Program-made: the position numbers and the translations under genes
The notes under the pieces: model-generated
What the model was told of the DNA's origin: nothing
What the model saw: the letters and a program-made list of their open reading frames with translations, nothing else
Database searches by the model: none
In this document: positions 1 through 8,749 of the stretch, piece by piece
How positions within the stretch are numbered: the stretch's first letter is position 1
How the letters are laid out: the number at the start of each line of letters is the position of its first letter
DNA from: Candidatus Zixiibacteriota bacterium
GTDB lineage: Bacteria; Zixibacteria; MSB-5A5; GN15; FEB-12
Direction of reading: 5' to 3'
NCBI GenBank assembly: GCA_024278935.1
Contig: JAJRSF010000041.1
Span: forward strand, 59,845-123,844
DNA length: 64,000 nucleotides

Positions 1-87
1 ATAGATTATAGGGTAGAGCCAAAACAACAGAAGAGTCACAATCCATGGGAGAGCAAGAAGTAGTGCTGTTGTTTTTTTGTGTTGCAT
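1..87 (-). CDS. Sugar ABC transporter permease, N-terminal fragment
   Basis: The reading frame opens with ATG at 87 and runs off the window edge in frame, giving 29 residues. After a short basic start (MQHKKTT) it is a single hydrophobic segment with the ALPWIVTLLLFWLYPIIY pattern typical of the first membrane helix of MalF/UgpA-type permeases. It begins 3 nt after the stop of the solute-binding protein gene at 91, so the two are co-transcribed on the minus strand. The substrate cannot be told from this piece. The family call rests on one helix plus context. Confidence 0.72.
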   Translation of the reverse strand, partial: MQHKKTTALLLALPWIVTLLLFWLYPIIY

Positions 88-90
88 CTT

Positions 91-1293
91 CTACCGAGCT
101 GCTTCGATTTTTTTACGAGCTTTTAGCAGAGCCGTGCCGGGTTCAACGCCATTGAAAAGAGCATCTTCAACAGCCTTCTCAATAAAAGATTCATAGACAA
201 CCCAATTTGGATCGACCGGAGGATGATTTGCTATTTTCAGTTGTTTGATAAAAGTCTGCAAGTGCGTGTTCGATTTAAAATACTCATCTTCTGTTGCTGT
301 TTTACTCGATGGATTAGCAGAACGGTTCGCTTGGCAAAATTTGACCTGATTTTCTGGAGAGGTTATAAAGTCTATAAATTTTTGAGCAGCTTCTTTTTGT
401 TTCGACGCAGAATTTATTGCTAAGAACTCACCACCCATAAATGATCTCCCCGGATATTTATCACCCGGTATGAGAGTTGACATCAGATTAAAATCTAACT
501 TTTCATTCTCAATCCTTTTGAGCAACCAGTCACCGGAAAGAACAAATCCAACTTTACCATCAAGGAAGGCATCTTCGATACCACGTTGATTGGCGACATA
601 CCCGCAAGAGTCATGTAGTTCTTTATAGTAGTTCAAAGCTTTAACTGCATAGTCAGAAGCTAACAAACAAAGACGGTTATCATCGGAAAATATCTGCGCA
701 TCAAATGACCAGGAAAAAGGAAGATACTTTTTGTACGAACGATGTTTCTCAGGAGCGTTTGAACCAAACCCATATATTTTTTTAGAGAGTGAATCAACTT
801 TATAGACCGCTTCTTTAAATTGGCCTAAAGAAATCGGAGCAAAAGTTTCAGCGTACCCGGCTTTATTTAAAAGATCTCTGTTACCAAAAATTACTCGAGT
901 TCCCAAAAACCAAGGTTTGGCGTAAACTTTACTTTGAAATGTCGCCATCTCCCAGCCATGAAATTCTTGCTGGGCAGCATCGTCAACTTTTATTTCACTT
1001 AAATGTCCATTGACCGCAAACTCGGCAATCCAGTCGGAACCAAGCTCGACAATATCGGGACCATTGCCCGAAGCAAAGGCAATAACAATTTTTTCATGCC
1101 CATTTGCCCATGTAAGGTCTGTAAGTTCTACAGCTATATCTGAATTTTGCTTTTCAAATTCTTCTACCATTTCTTCAATAACAGGCTTAATCGTAGGGTC
1201 AGTCCAAAACTGCCACCAACTGATAGTTGTCTTTGCTGAAAGAAGTTGTGATTGTAATAATATGAGGGCGAACGTTAAAAGTATCTTTTTCAT
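91..1293 (-). CDS. Extracellular solute-binding protein of a sugar ABC importer (family 1)
   Basis: This 400-aa protein starts with a classical signal peptide (MKKILLTFALILLQSQLLSA), so it is exported to the periplasm. The mature N-terminus has the ISWWQFWTDPTIKPVIEEM pattern of family 1 binding proteins (MalE/UgpB-like), followed by GNGPDIVELGSDW and a FMGGEFLAINSASK segment near residue 290, both typical of the fold. It would capture a sugar or oligosaccharide and deliver it to the permease encoded immediately downstream. The start is supported by an AGGAA ribosome-binding site. The substrate is not predictable. It is divergent from the gene cluster starting at 1420. Confidence 0.88.
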   Translation of the reverse strand: MKKILLTFALILLQSQLLSAKTTISWWQFWTDPTIKPVIEEMVEEFEKQNSDIAVELTDLTWANGHEKIVIAFASGNGPDIVELGSDWIAEFAVNGHLSEIKVDDAAQQEFHGWEMATFQSKVYAKPWFLGTRVIFGNRDLLNKAGYAETFAPISLGQFKEAVYKVDSLSKKIYGFGSNAPEKHRSYKKYLPFSWSFDAQIFSDDNRLCLLASDYAVKALNYYKELHDSCGYVANQRGIEDAFLDGKVGFVLSGDWLLKRIENEKLDFNLMSTLIPGDKYPGRSFMGGEFLAINSASKQKEAAQKFIDFITSPENQVKFCQANRSANPSSKTATEDEYFKSNTHLQTFIKQLKIANHPPVDPNWVVYESFIEKAVEDALFNGVEPGTALLKARKKIEAAR

Positions 1294-1419
1294 TTCTATT
1301 CCTGTTTTTAAATTTAACGGAAAATATTAAGTTTCTTTCCCTTTGTAAATAAAAAAATTCAGCTAATTATCTTCACATTTTTTAGTTGAACCTCAATGCC
1401 AACGGAGTTATGCTATAGA

Positions 1420-2226
1420 ATGGATTTAATCATATTAACTCAATCATTATTTAATACAGACAGAATGGCAACTTTTCTGATTTCTCTCATTGCAATAGCT
1501 ATTGTTTTATACACGACATATTTTCGGAAAAACAAAAAACCTTTCACGATTCGTAAAATAAATGGACTCCAGGCAGTCGAAGATGCTATCGGACGGGCAA
1601 CAGAAATGGCACGGCCACTCTTATACACTCCGGGGTGGGGGGGAGACATACAACGCCCGACTACTATTGCATCGATGAATATTCTAAGCTTTGTCGCCGA
1701 AAAAACTGCTCAATACGATTGCGACTTAGTTTTCCCGACCCATGACCCAATTATAATGTCAGTCGCACAGGAAGTTGTCAAAGAAAGCTATTCTCGAGCT
1801 GGGTATCCTGACAGATATAAAGAAGATAATATTTCGTATGTCTCATCATCACAATTTGGCTATGCTGCCGCCGTTGATGGTATAATCAGTCGCACCAAGC
1901 CGGCATCAATTTTTCTCTTAGGAACATTTGAGGCAGAGTCGCTTATCTTGGCTGAAACAGGTACCTCGATAAATGCAATTCAAATAGCAGGTACCGACTC
2001 GACTATCCAGTTATCATTTTTTATTGTCGCATGCGACTATACATTAATAGGTGAAGAACTTTTCGCCGCATCGGGATATTTAAGTGGCAACAAATCAATA
2101 CTTGCCTCTGTACAAGCACAAGATATTATGAAAATCATGATAGCCGTTTTTATCGTCACAGCAGTTATTTGGGCAACGGTTGAATCTTTAAGCGGAACGC
2201 CACTTTCGTATTGGTGGAAATTCTAA
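1420..2226 (+). CDS. Membrane-anchored protein of unknown function (possibly DUF6754 family)
   Basis: First gene of a four-gene membrane cluster. The 268-aa product has a hydrophobic segment near residues 16-32, a soluble middle part with the motif PLLYTPGWGGDIQRPTT and a conserved-looking VFPTHDPI segment, and a second hydrophobic segment close to the C-terminus. I associate the pattern, from memory, with DUF6754-type proteins of uncultured bacteria; no catalytic motif is evident. ATG 1420 is preferred because GGAG lies 12 nt upstream; an in-frame ATG at 1396 is the alternative. The stop overlaps the start of the next gene (TAATG), indicating translational coupling. Function unknown. Confidence 0.7.
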   Translation: MDLIILTQSLFNTDRMATFLISLIAIAIVLYTTYFRKNKKPFTIRKINGLQAVEDAIGRATEMARPLLYTPGWGGDIQRPTTIASMNILSFVAEKTAQYDCDLVFPTHDPIIMSVAQEVVKESYSRAGYPDRYKEDNISYVSSSQFGYAAAVDGIISRTKPASIFLLGTFEAESLILAETGTSINAIQIAGTDSTIQLSFFIVACDYTLIGEELFAASGYLSGNKSILASVQAQDIMKIMIAVFIVTAVIWATVESLSGTPLSYWWKF

Positions 2227-2846
2227 TGAACCGTCAGATTCCACTTATAGTATGTTTCTCATTTGGACTTATCATGTTCCTGCAATATTTTTCAAATCAT
2301 ACAATCGCACGCACAATGAATTTAGCAATCTTGGATTACTGGCAAATAATATTTGCCTTTACATTAGTACTAGGTGTTGTCAGTTATATAAAAGCTAACA
2401 TGACCAAAATATCTCGCGGTATCGACCGACCATATTTAATCGTCGGACTTCTCGGTATGATCTCAATGCCTATCATGGCACTTATCTGGGGAATCAAAGC
2501 AGACTCACCATTTATGTGGATGTTTGAAAATGTACAGGCTCCGATGGCATCAACTGTCTTTGCTCTGCTCGCATTTTTTGTCGCATCAGCATCTTTCCGA
2601 GGTTTCCGAGCAAGATCAATGCAGGCTTCTATATTGTTAGGTGCGGCACTTATCATTTTGCTGTCTCGCTCAAACCTTCCGATTCCATACACCGAACACT
2701 TATCAGAATTCGCCGACTGGATTCGCAACTACCCATCAATGACTGCCCGTCGTGCAATCCTTATTGGCATCGGACTCGGTTCGTTGACAACCTCAATGAG
2801 AGTTATTTTAGGAATTGAAAGAACATGGCTTGGAGGAGAAAAATAA
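2226..2846 (+). CDS. Polytopic membrane protein of unknown function
   Basis: The 206-aa product has about five hydrophobic segments (near residues 8-22, 38-56, 72-92, 108-128 and 135-150) and no recognisable catalytic or transport motif. The start at 2226 overlaps the stop of the upstream gene by one base and has a GGTGG ribosome-binding site. Its own stop overlaps the next start in the same way. It is therefore expected to be made in fixed ratio with its neighbours and to form a membrane complex with them. This is inference from gene structure; the family is not recognised. Confidence 0.65.
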   Translation: MNRQIPLIVCFSFGLIMFLQYFSNHTIARTMNLAILDYWQIIFAFTLVLGVVSYIKANMTKISRGIDRPYLIVGLLGMISMPIMALIWGIKADSPFMWMFENVQAPMASTVFALLAFFVASASFRGFRARSMQASILLGAALIILLSRSNLPIPYTEHLSEFADWIRNYPSMTARRAILIGIGLGSLTTSMRVILGIERTWLGGEK

Positions 2847-3652
2847 TGCAGCTGCTTCCAAGACATTTTGTATTTTTAGGACTTTTTATCTTAATCGGGA
2901 TTACGATGGCATTAGACATTGACGTTGATGTTGATGTTTCCCCATACACCGAAGATATGTACGCATATATTGATTCAATCCCGGAAGGTTCCACGCTTAT
3001 AATTTCCTTTGACCACGAGGCTTCATCGTTACCTGAAATCCGTCCGATAGCCTTGACAATGTTAAGACATGCTTTCAAAAATAATCTAAAACTAATCGGC
3101 GTTTCGCTTTATCCCGAGGGAACCCTAATCGGTTATCGCTTGATGAACAATGTCGCTAAAGAATACGATAAAACGTATGGTGATGATTTTGTCTATCTCG
3201 GGTTCCGTCCACAATATATAGCCGCTATACTTTCGATGGGTGAATCAATCGAAGAAACGTACCCGCAAGATTATCTCGGCAACGACTACAGGTCGATTGC
3301 CATGCTCCATACGATTGAGAACTACGATGACATCGCTGCCGTTATATCAATCGCCGATGGATCCCTCACGACGCATTAGATAGAATATGGTGGACAGTTT
3401 GACATCAAAATTCTCGGTGCCGTTACCGCTGCCATGGTGACAACTTACGATCCGTATCTGGCGTCACATCAGATGACTGCTATGATTGGTGGTTTGCGTG
3501 GTGCCGCTGAATATGAAAAACTGCTTGGCATGAAGGGTGGAGGCTCTCGAGGAATGCTCGCACAATCTGCCGCTCATTTGTATGTAATCTTTTTAATCGT
3601 CTTAGGTAATATTTTCTATTTCCGTAATAAAAAGAAAGGAGCAAGACAATAA
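2846..3652 (+). CDS. Membrane-anchored protein of unknown function, interrupted by in-frame TAG
   Basis: The frame starts at ATG 2846 (GGAGGAG ribosome-binding site, one-base overlap with the previous stop). It has an N-terminal hydrophobic helix, an acidic repeat (DIDVDVDVSPYTEDMY), a soluble domain and a C-terminal helix followed by basic residues. A TAG at 3377-3379 interrupts it, but the same frame continues without another stop to 3652 with fitting content (IEYGGQFDIKILGAVTAA, then IGGLRGAAEYEKLLGMKGG). The interrupted position looks like a Trp in the TTH-x-IEYGG context, so TGG to TAG is a likely change. Read through, the protein has 268 positions. Whether the stop is real, recoded or a sequence error is open. 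Function unknown. Confidence 0.65.
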
Positions 3653-4266
3653 TGGATATTTCAACAATCATCGCCGGCTTGCTCACTCTTATAATATTTT
3701 CGTTTCTCTACAAAGACAATCCGTTTTACAAAATGGCAGAGTCTCTGCTCATCGGTGTATCAATCGGCTATGTCCTCGTTATCACTTGGTCAAACACACT
3801 CATGGATATGCTTTTTGAACCGCTCTTTTCAAATGCGGAACTCTCACTCATAATACCATTATTTCTGGGACTGTTCATGCTTGGTCGCTTCTCTGATAAA
3901 ACTGTCGCACTCTCACGAATCCCTATCGCAGTTATGATCGGTTCCGGTGCCGGTATCGCAATCCCGACCATGCTTTACAATCGAACGATCAAACAACTCA
4001 CTGCATCTGTCATGCCAATTTTCACCGAAAGCGGTGGACTGAATATTTCCGGGATTGTTGTTATTGTCGGACTCCTTTCAACCTTGGCATATTTTTATTT
4101 CAGCAGAGAACACAAAGGGAAATTCGGAGCATTTGCGAAACTCGGCACATATTTTCTTATGATATTTTTTGGCACCACCTTTGGCTATACCGTCATGTCT
4201 CGCATGTCGACTTTTATCGGACGGATGGAATTCCTGCTGTCCGACTTTCTTAAAATCACTCAGTAA
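3652..4266 (+). CDS. Polytopic membrane protein of unknown function
   Basis: Fourth gene of the coupled cluster. It starts on the last base of the upstream stop codon and has a good AAAGGAG ribosome-binding site. The 204-aa product has about six hydrophobic segments, a charged loop after the first helix (YKDNPFYKMAES) and a GSGAGIAIPT stretch in the middle. No family or active site is recognised. Its consistent coupling with the three upstream genes suggests a multi-subunit inner-membrane assembly. This is inference. Confidence 0.65.
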   Translation: MDISTIIAGLLTLIIFSFLYKDNPFYKMAESLLIGVSIGYVLVITWSNTLMDMLFEPLFSNAELSLIIPLFLGLFMLGRFSDKTVALSRIPIAVMIGSGAGIAIPTMLYNRTIKQLTASVMPIFTESGGLNISGIVVIVGLLSTLAYFYFSREHKGKFGAFAKLGTYFLMIFFGTTFGYTVMSRMSTFIGRMEFLLSDFLKITQ

Positions 4267-4272
4267 ACCTAT

Positions 4273-4401
4273 ATGACTTGTCCAAGATGCAAAGCGGCAA
4301 TGGTCGAGGAAAAACGTTCATTTCATAAACAACGGAAATGGATTTGCCCAAAATGCAGCTTTGTCAGATTTCAGCAAATAAAAAAAACTGACAAAAAGTG
4401 A
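4273..4401 (+). CDS. Small zinc-ribbon protein (42 aa)
   Basis: A short frame starts 6 nt after the membrane cluster and encodes MTCPRCKAAMVEEKRS followed by a basic linker and WICPKCSFVRFQQ. The two CPxC pairs are about 26 residues apart, the spacing of a zinc ribbon. The tail is Lys-rich. There is no strong ribosome-binding site, so expression may depend on translation of the gene before it. The role is unknown; zinc ribbons of this size often bind nucleic acid or act as adaptors. Confidence 0.55.
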   Translation: MTCPRCKAAMVEEKRSFHKQRKWICPKCSFVRFQQIKKTDKK

Positions 4402-4491
4402 TTATTTTAAAAACTGTTTGAATATATCTTCGTACTGTAAGTATAGTTTTCAATAATAATAATATTATATTTTATAAGCAGGGAATAATCG

Positions 4492-5277
4492 TTGGAATTA
4501 AACAAAGAGTGCGATATTCGCATAGGTACATCGGGCTACAGCTTTGCTGACTGGAAAGATAATTTCTACCCTGGCACTATTGAAAAAGGGAAAATGTTTG
4601 ACCATTATGTGAAATATTTCCAAACGGTAGAAATAAATTCAACTTACTACCGAATTCCTCATCCTGCCGTTATGCATAACATTGTCAAAAAAGCACCCTC
4701 ATATTTTGACTTCATAATCAAAGTCCCTCAATCGTTCACCCACCGAAGAACCGATTTAGAACATGACATAGAGACATTCACCCAAGCAATCCAACCATTT
4801 ATTGACCATGGAAAACTCTCGGGACTACTGGCACAATTTCCATACTCATTTAAGTTTTCACGAGATGCTTTGGAATATATGAGTCTCCTAAATCAAGCGA
4901 TGGCTCCAAACAAACTGTTCGTCGAGTACCGTCATAATAGTTGGGTCAACCGTGAGATGTATGACTTTCTGAAAGCTGATAAAATCGGCTATGTCTCTGT
5001 CGATGAACCGCAACTTAACGGGCTGTTAAACCCGGACGCTTTTGCCACTACCGACACCGCTTATATTCGGCTCCACGGGCGGAATGCTGAAAAGTGGTGG
5101 AACGGGGGAGACTTACGATATGATTACAATTACTCAGATCAGGAACTTTGTGACTGGCGTGACAAAACAATTAAACTCTCAACCAAAGTTAAAAAAGTGT
5201 ATGTTTTTTTTAATAATTGCCACCACGGACAAGCAGCCAAAAATGCGATTTATTTCAAAAATTTATTAGGACTATGA
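4492..5277 (+). CDS. DUF72 family protein (YecE-like TIM barrel)
   Basis: The 261-aa product has the family's N-terminal IRIGTSGYSFADWKDNFYP, then FQTVEINSTYYRIP and FIIKVPQSFTHRR, and later AYIRLHGRN and VYVFFNNCHHGQAAKNA near the C-terminus. These are hallmark DUF72/YecE segments of a TIM-barrel fold. Biochemical function is not established for the family. The start is taken as TTG 4492 because the conserved IRIGTSGYS begins a few residues later, no upstream ATG exists, and AGGGA lies at a proper distance. The gene appears to be monocistronic. Confidence 0.9.
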   Translation: MELNKECDIRIGTSGYSFADWKDNFYPGTIEKGKMFDHYVKYFQTVEINSTYYRIPHPAVMHNIVKKAPSYFDFIIKVPQSFTHRRTDLEHDIETFTQAIQPFIDHGKLSGLLAQFPYSFKFSRDALEYMSLLNQAMAPNKLFVEYRHNSWVNREMYDFLKADKIGYVSVDEPQLNGLLNPDAFATTDTAYIRLHGRNAEKWWNGGDLRYDYNYSDQELCDWRDKTIKLSTKVKKVYVFFNNCHHGQAAKNAIYFKNLLGL

Positions 5278-5356
5278 AAATTGATTTTTAGTTGATTTAA
5301 TCAGAAAATAAAAGTAAAATAACAATATTAATTAACTATTGAAGAGAAACAAAAAC

Positions 5357-6288
5357 ATGCTATTAGAATTAAAAATATTCGAAAAGAATACGATGAGAAA
5401 GTCGCGGTCGACTCGCTCTCTCTTGAAATACCAAAAGGAAATATCTATGGTATTATCGGGCCAAACGGAGCAGGCAAAACGACAACGATCAGAATGATTA
5501 TGAATATCACCATTCCTGATTCAGGTGAGATTTTGTTTGAAAACAAACATGTCGATGACACTTTTAGAGACCGGGTCGGGTATCTCCCCGAAGAACGAGG
5601 ACTTTATAAAAAAATGACTCTCGTTGAAGTTGTCACATATATGGCTGCTTTAAAAGATTGCCCTAAATCTCAAGTTAAAGAAAAGCTCGACTATTGGCTT
5701 AAGCGGGTTGACCTGCTTGACTATAAAAATAAAAAAGTTGAAGAGCTCTCAAAAGGAATGCAGCAGAAACTGCAGTTTGTCACGACGATTATCCATGAAC
5801 CTGAAATTATTATATTAGATGAAATCTTCTCTGGTCTTGACCCTATAAACATTGAACTGATAAAAGATATTATTATGGATTTAAAACAAGAAGGGAAGAC
5901 TATCCTGTTTTCTACCCATGTCATGGAACAAGCCGAAAAAATTTGCGACAACCTCTGTATGATTTCAGGCGGGAAAAAAGTACTCGACGGCACCCTTAAC
6001 GAAGTTAAGTCTCAATTTGGAAACAACTCGATTCAAATAAATATAGAGGGCGATGGGAAGTTTATTAAATCTCTTCCCGGTGTAAAGTTTTTCAGAGAGA
6101 ATAATAACTTTATAGAGATAAAATTTGATACAGAAACTGACACTAATAAAATCTTGAGTGCCGTAACTGAAAAAGTATTCGTGAAACGGTTTGAAATCAT
6201 GGAACCATCCTTATACGAGATATTTATAGAAACTGCCAATGCTGACCCGAATGACTTTCTGAATAATGGGGGTAACCAGTATGCATAA
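5357..6288 (+). CDS. ABC exporter ATP-binding protein (NatA-like), -1 frameshift near the start
   Basis: The protein carries Walker A (GPNGAGKTTT), Q-loop region, signature (LSKGMQQKLQF) and Walker B (IIILDEIFSGLDP); Ile replaces the usual Pro after LDE. It would power the permease encoded next, in an ABC-2/NatAB-type exporter. ATG 5357 has a GAAGAG ribosome-binding site and starts MLLELK, but the frame shifts at an A5 run (5371-5375). One more A restores MLLELKNIRKEYDEKV and a 310-aa protein of normal length. Without it the first in-frame ATG (5494) would lie after Walker A, so a short product would be inactive. Sequence error is the simplest reading. Confidence 0.85.
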
Positions 6289-7582
6289 ATTTCTTATTGT
6301 ATTCAAACACGAATACGCACAGGTAGTAAAGAAAAAATCATTTCTTATCGGGTTAATACTTACCCCATTAATTATGGGTTTTGCTATGTTTGCTCCGTTA
6401 CTAATAGATCGAATAAATGCTGAATCTACCGAACATCTCGCAGTCATTGACCAGTCAAATTTAGGTTTAGGAAGTAAATTTGTTGAGAACTTAAAAGAAT
6501 ACACTCTCGATGACACAGTAACTGCATATTATGAAGTAGATAACTTATTTGAAATAGATGCCTTTGAATCAGAAAGATTTAACACAACCAAAGATTCTAT
6601 CTTAGAATTAATTACAAATGAAGAACTAAAATATCTGATAGTTATTACTCCAGATGCCGTGACAACCGATACCGGTATCTACGTTGTAGCCAGTAATGAA
6701 AATATAACTTCAGATAAAAGATTTAGATGGCAACTTACAAAAGTGATTTCATCTAAACGACTTGAGGCATCCGAAATCAATATTCCAATTGATTCAATTT
6801 TAAGTATGACTCAACGGATTGATTTGATTACCAAAGATTTAAAAGGTGAAACAGTTTCTACTCAAGCAAAGATTATCATTGCTATCGTTTTTGTCATGAT
6901 GATGTACATGCTCATTCTTATAAATGGTCAAATGGTAATGCGTTCTGTCATTGACGAGAAGACCTCACGTATAATGGAAGTGCTGGTTTCATCTGTGACA
7001 CCATTCCAACTGATGCTAGGAAAAATATTTGGGTTAGGAGCCGCAACACTCACCCAAGTTGCAATTTGGATTCTTGCCGGATATCTATTTACCGCCTTTA
7101 ATCCTATTCAATCAACTGCTATAGAGAGCATCATAAGCCCTATATTAATATTGTTTATGGTATTGTTTTTCATCTTAGGCTTTTTGTTGTACTCAACACT
7201 CTTTGCACTGCTTGGTTCTATCGTTGATACCGAAAAAGAAGCACAAAATTTCTTGATGCCAATGGTAATGTGTTTGATAATTCCTGTCATAATCAGCTCC
7301 TATATAATTCAAGACCCTAATTCATTACTGGTTAGAATCTTATCATTTATACCGGTCTTCACACCTACTACGATGGTTCTCAGACTCAATTTTATTATAC
7401 CATCTCTCCCAAGCACGAGCATACTCCAACCGGCCATTTTAGAAAGTACTCTCGCATTACTTGTCTTAGCAGCATCTGTAATTGGAACAATTTGGCTTAC
7501 TGCTAAAATATTTAGAATGGGTATTTTAATGCATGGCAAAAGAGCAACTTTACCTGAAATTATGAAATGGATTAAACAATAA
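6281..7582 (+). CDS. ABC-2 type permease (NatB-like)
   Basis: The product of about 433 aa has an N-terminal membrane helix (residues ~20-40), a large extracytoplasmic region of about 150 residues, then five to six helices in the C-terminal half (IIIAIVFVMMMYMLILINGQ onward) with the DEKTSRIMEVLVSSVTPFQLMLGK element typical of the ABC-2/NatB family. It overlaps the ATPase gene by 8 nt and is translated from GGGGG at 6268-6272. The pair would export a small molecule, peptide or Na+; the substrate is unknown. An in-frame ATG at 6266 is an alternative start. Confidence 0.87.
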   Translation: MHKFLIVFKHEYAQVVKKKSFLIGLILTPLIMGFAMFAPLLIDRINAESTEHLAVIDQSNLGLGSKFVENLKEYTLDDTVTAYYEVDNLFEIDAFESERFNTTKDSILELITNEELKYLIVITPDAVTTDTGIYVVASNENITSDKRFRWQLTKVISSKRLEASEINIPIDSILSMTQRIDLITKDLKGETVSTQAKIIIAIVFVMMMYMLILINGQMVMRSVIDEKTSRIMEVLVSSVTPFQLMLGKIFGLGAATLTQVAIWILAGYLFTAFNPIQSTAIESIISPILILFMVLFFILGFLLYSTLFALLGSIVDTEKEAQNFLMPMVMCLIIPVIISSYIIQDPNSLLVRILSFIPVFTPTTMVLRLNFIIPSLPSTSILQPAILESTLALLVLAASVIGTIWLTAKIFRMGILMHGKRATLPEIMKWIKQ

Positions 7583-7583
7583 G

Positions 7584-8495
7584 ATGATCTCACTTCGCAC
7601 ATTACCAAAAGTACTTTTACTCTTAGCAGGATTTGTCTTTTTCTCAGCGAATACTATTTATCTTTTAGATGCTAAAGATGTTCATGCTGAGTTAAACCAC
7701 AACAGGGAATTTCACTTTGATTTCTCAACAGTAAGTAAAGGTCCATATCTAAATCTGAAAGCTGCTTTGCTTATAGATTATTCAAATGGTAATGTGTTAT
7801 ATAGTAAAAATTGCGAGAAAAAAAGATCGGTCGCATCGCTTTCAAAACTTGTCACAGCGATGGTTTTGCTCGACCATAATATCAACTTAGATTCTGTTGT
7901 TACGATCTCCAAACAAGATGCCAGGAATTCATCGAAATCTAGGCTTAGACGTGGCTACCAACTGACTATTTTTGACCTGCTCCACGCATCTTTACTCAGT
8001 TCAGATAACCGTGCCGCTCGGGCTTTAGCTCGGGCGACATCCGGCTCTATTAAAGCCTTTGCTTCTGAAATGAATAAGAAAGTCAAAGAATTAGGACTTA
8101 GAAACACGATATTCTATGAACCATCAGGGCTAGACAAACGTAATGTTTCTACTGCTGTTGAGATTGCGAAGATTTTACAATACAGCTATGAATACCCATT
8201 GATACAGAAAATCACACAGAAGAAGAACTATTATGTCAAAGTGAGAAATAAAAAGAATAAAAAACTTCAGATGGTAAACACCAACCTTATTGTACATTCC
8301 AAATATAAAGTCCTAGCTGGCAAAACTGGCTATATTAGAGCTGCTGATTATTGCCTGACTACCCTTGTGAAGAATAAAAAGGGGGAGAAGCTGACTTTGG
8401 TAATATTGGGAGGTCCCGGTGACAAACTTCGCTTTAGAGAAGCTCGCAGATTGATTGATTGGGGGTTCAAACAACTCAAGAACAATAAGAGCTAA
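7584..8495 (+). CDS. dacC: D-alanyl-D-alanine carboxypeptidase (PBP5/6-type, S11 family)
   Basis: A 303-aa secreted serine peptidase with an N-terminal signal/anchor segment (residues ~8-25). The three penicillin-binding motifs are present: S-L-S-K in VASLSKLV near residue 84, S-D-N in LLSSDNRAARALA near 139, and K-T-G in LAGKTGYI near 245. It trims the terminal D-Ala of peptidoglycan stem peptides. It lacks the long C-terminal beta domain of E. coli PBP5, so it resembles the shorter DacF/DacC-like forms; the symbol is generic. It starts one base after the permease stop and belongs to the same operon. Confidence 0.88.
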   Translation: MISLRTLPKVLLLLAGFVFFSANTIYLLDAKDVHAELNHNREFHFDFSTVSKGPYLNLKAALLIDYSNGNVLYSKNCEKKRSVASLSKLVTAMVLLDHNINLDSVVTISKQDARNSSKSRLRRGYQLTIFDLLHASLLSSDNRAARALARATSGSIKAFASEMNKKVKELGLRNTIFYEPSGLDKRNVSTAVEIAKILQYSYEYPLIQKITQKKNYYVKVRNKKNKKLQMVNTNLIVHSKYKVLAGKTGYIRAADYCLTTLVKNKKGEKLTLVILGGPGDKLRFREARRLIDWGFKQLKNNKS

Positions 8496-8686
8496 AATCT
8501 GAATCAAAATTTCTAAGTCACTGATCGTGACATCATATCACAAGACCAAACCCAAAATGCAATCTAACATTCTTATATAATGTACTATTATAAATTCTAG
8601 CGAAAATCATGCATCAGCTCACAAAAGAGGGACACTTACAAAAAGAGTCAGCTCAAGTCAAAAACTTGTATCGTCCCGTAATATAT

Positions 8687-8739
8687 ATTATGTTAACTTG
8701 CGTAGGGTCGACCATCCAACGAAAACATTATGTTAACTT
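8687..8739. repeat. Short direct repeat in the dacC-leuS intergenic region
   Basis: A 13-bp direct repeat, ATTATGTTAACTT, occurs at 8687-8699 and 8727-8739. The core GTTAAC is itself a palindrome. It lies between two convergent genes (8495 and 8750). No strong hairpin terminator is evident in the 8496-8749 gap. Role unknown. Confidence 0.4.
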
Positions 8740-8749
8740 AATGTCAGGT

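Noticed and set aside
5494..6288. ABC ATPase starting at ATG 5494
   Set aside because: This start lies after the Walker A motif, which is clearly encoded upstream in the same frame; the true gene begins at 5357 with a frameshift.
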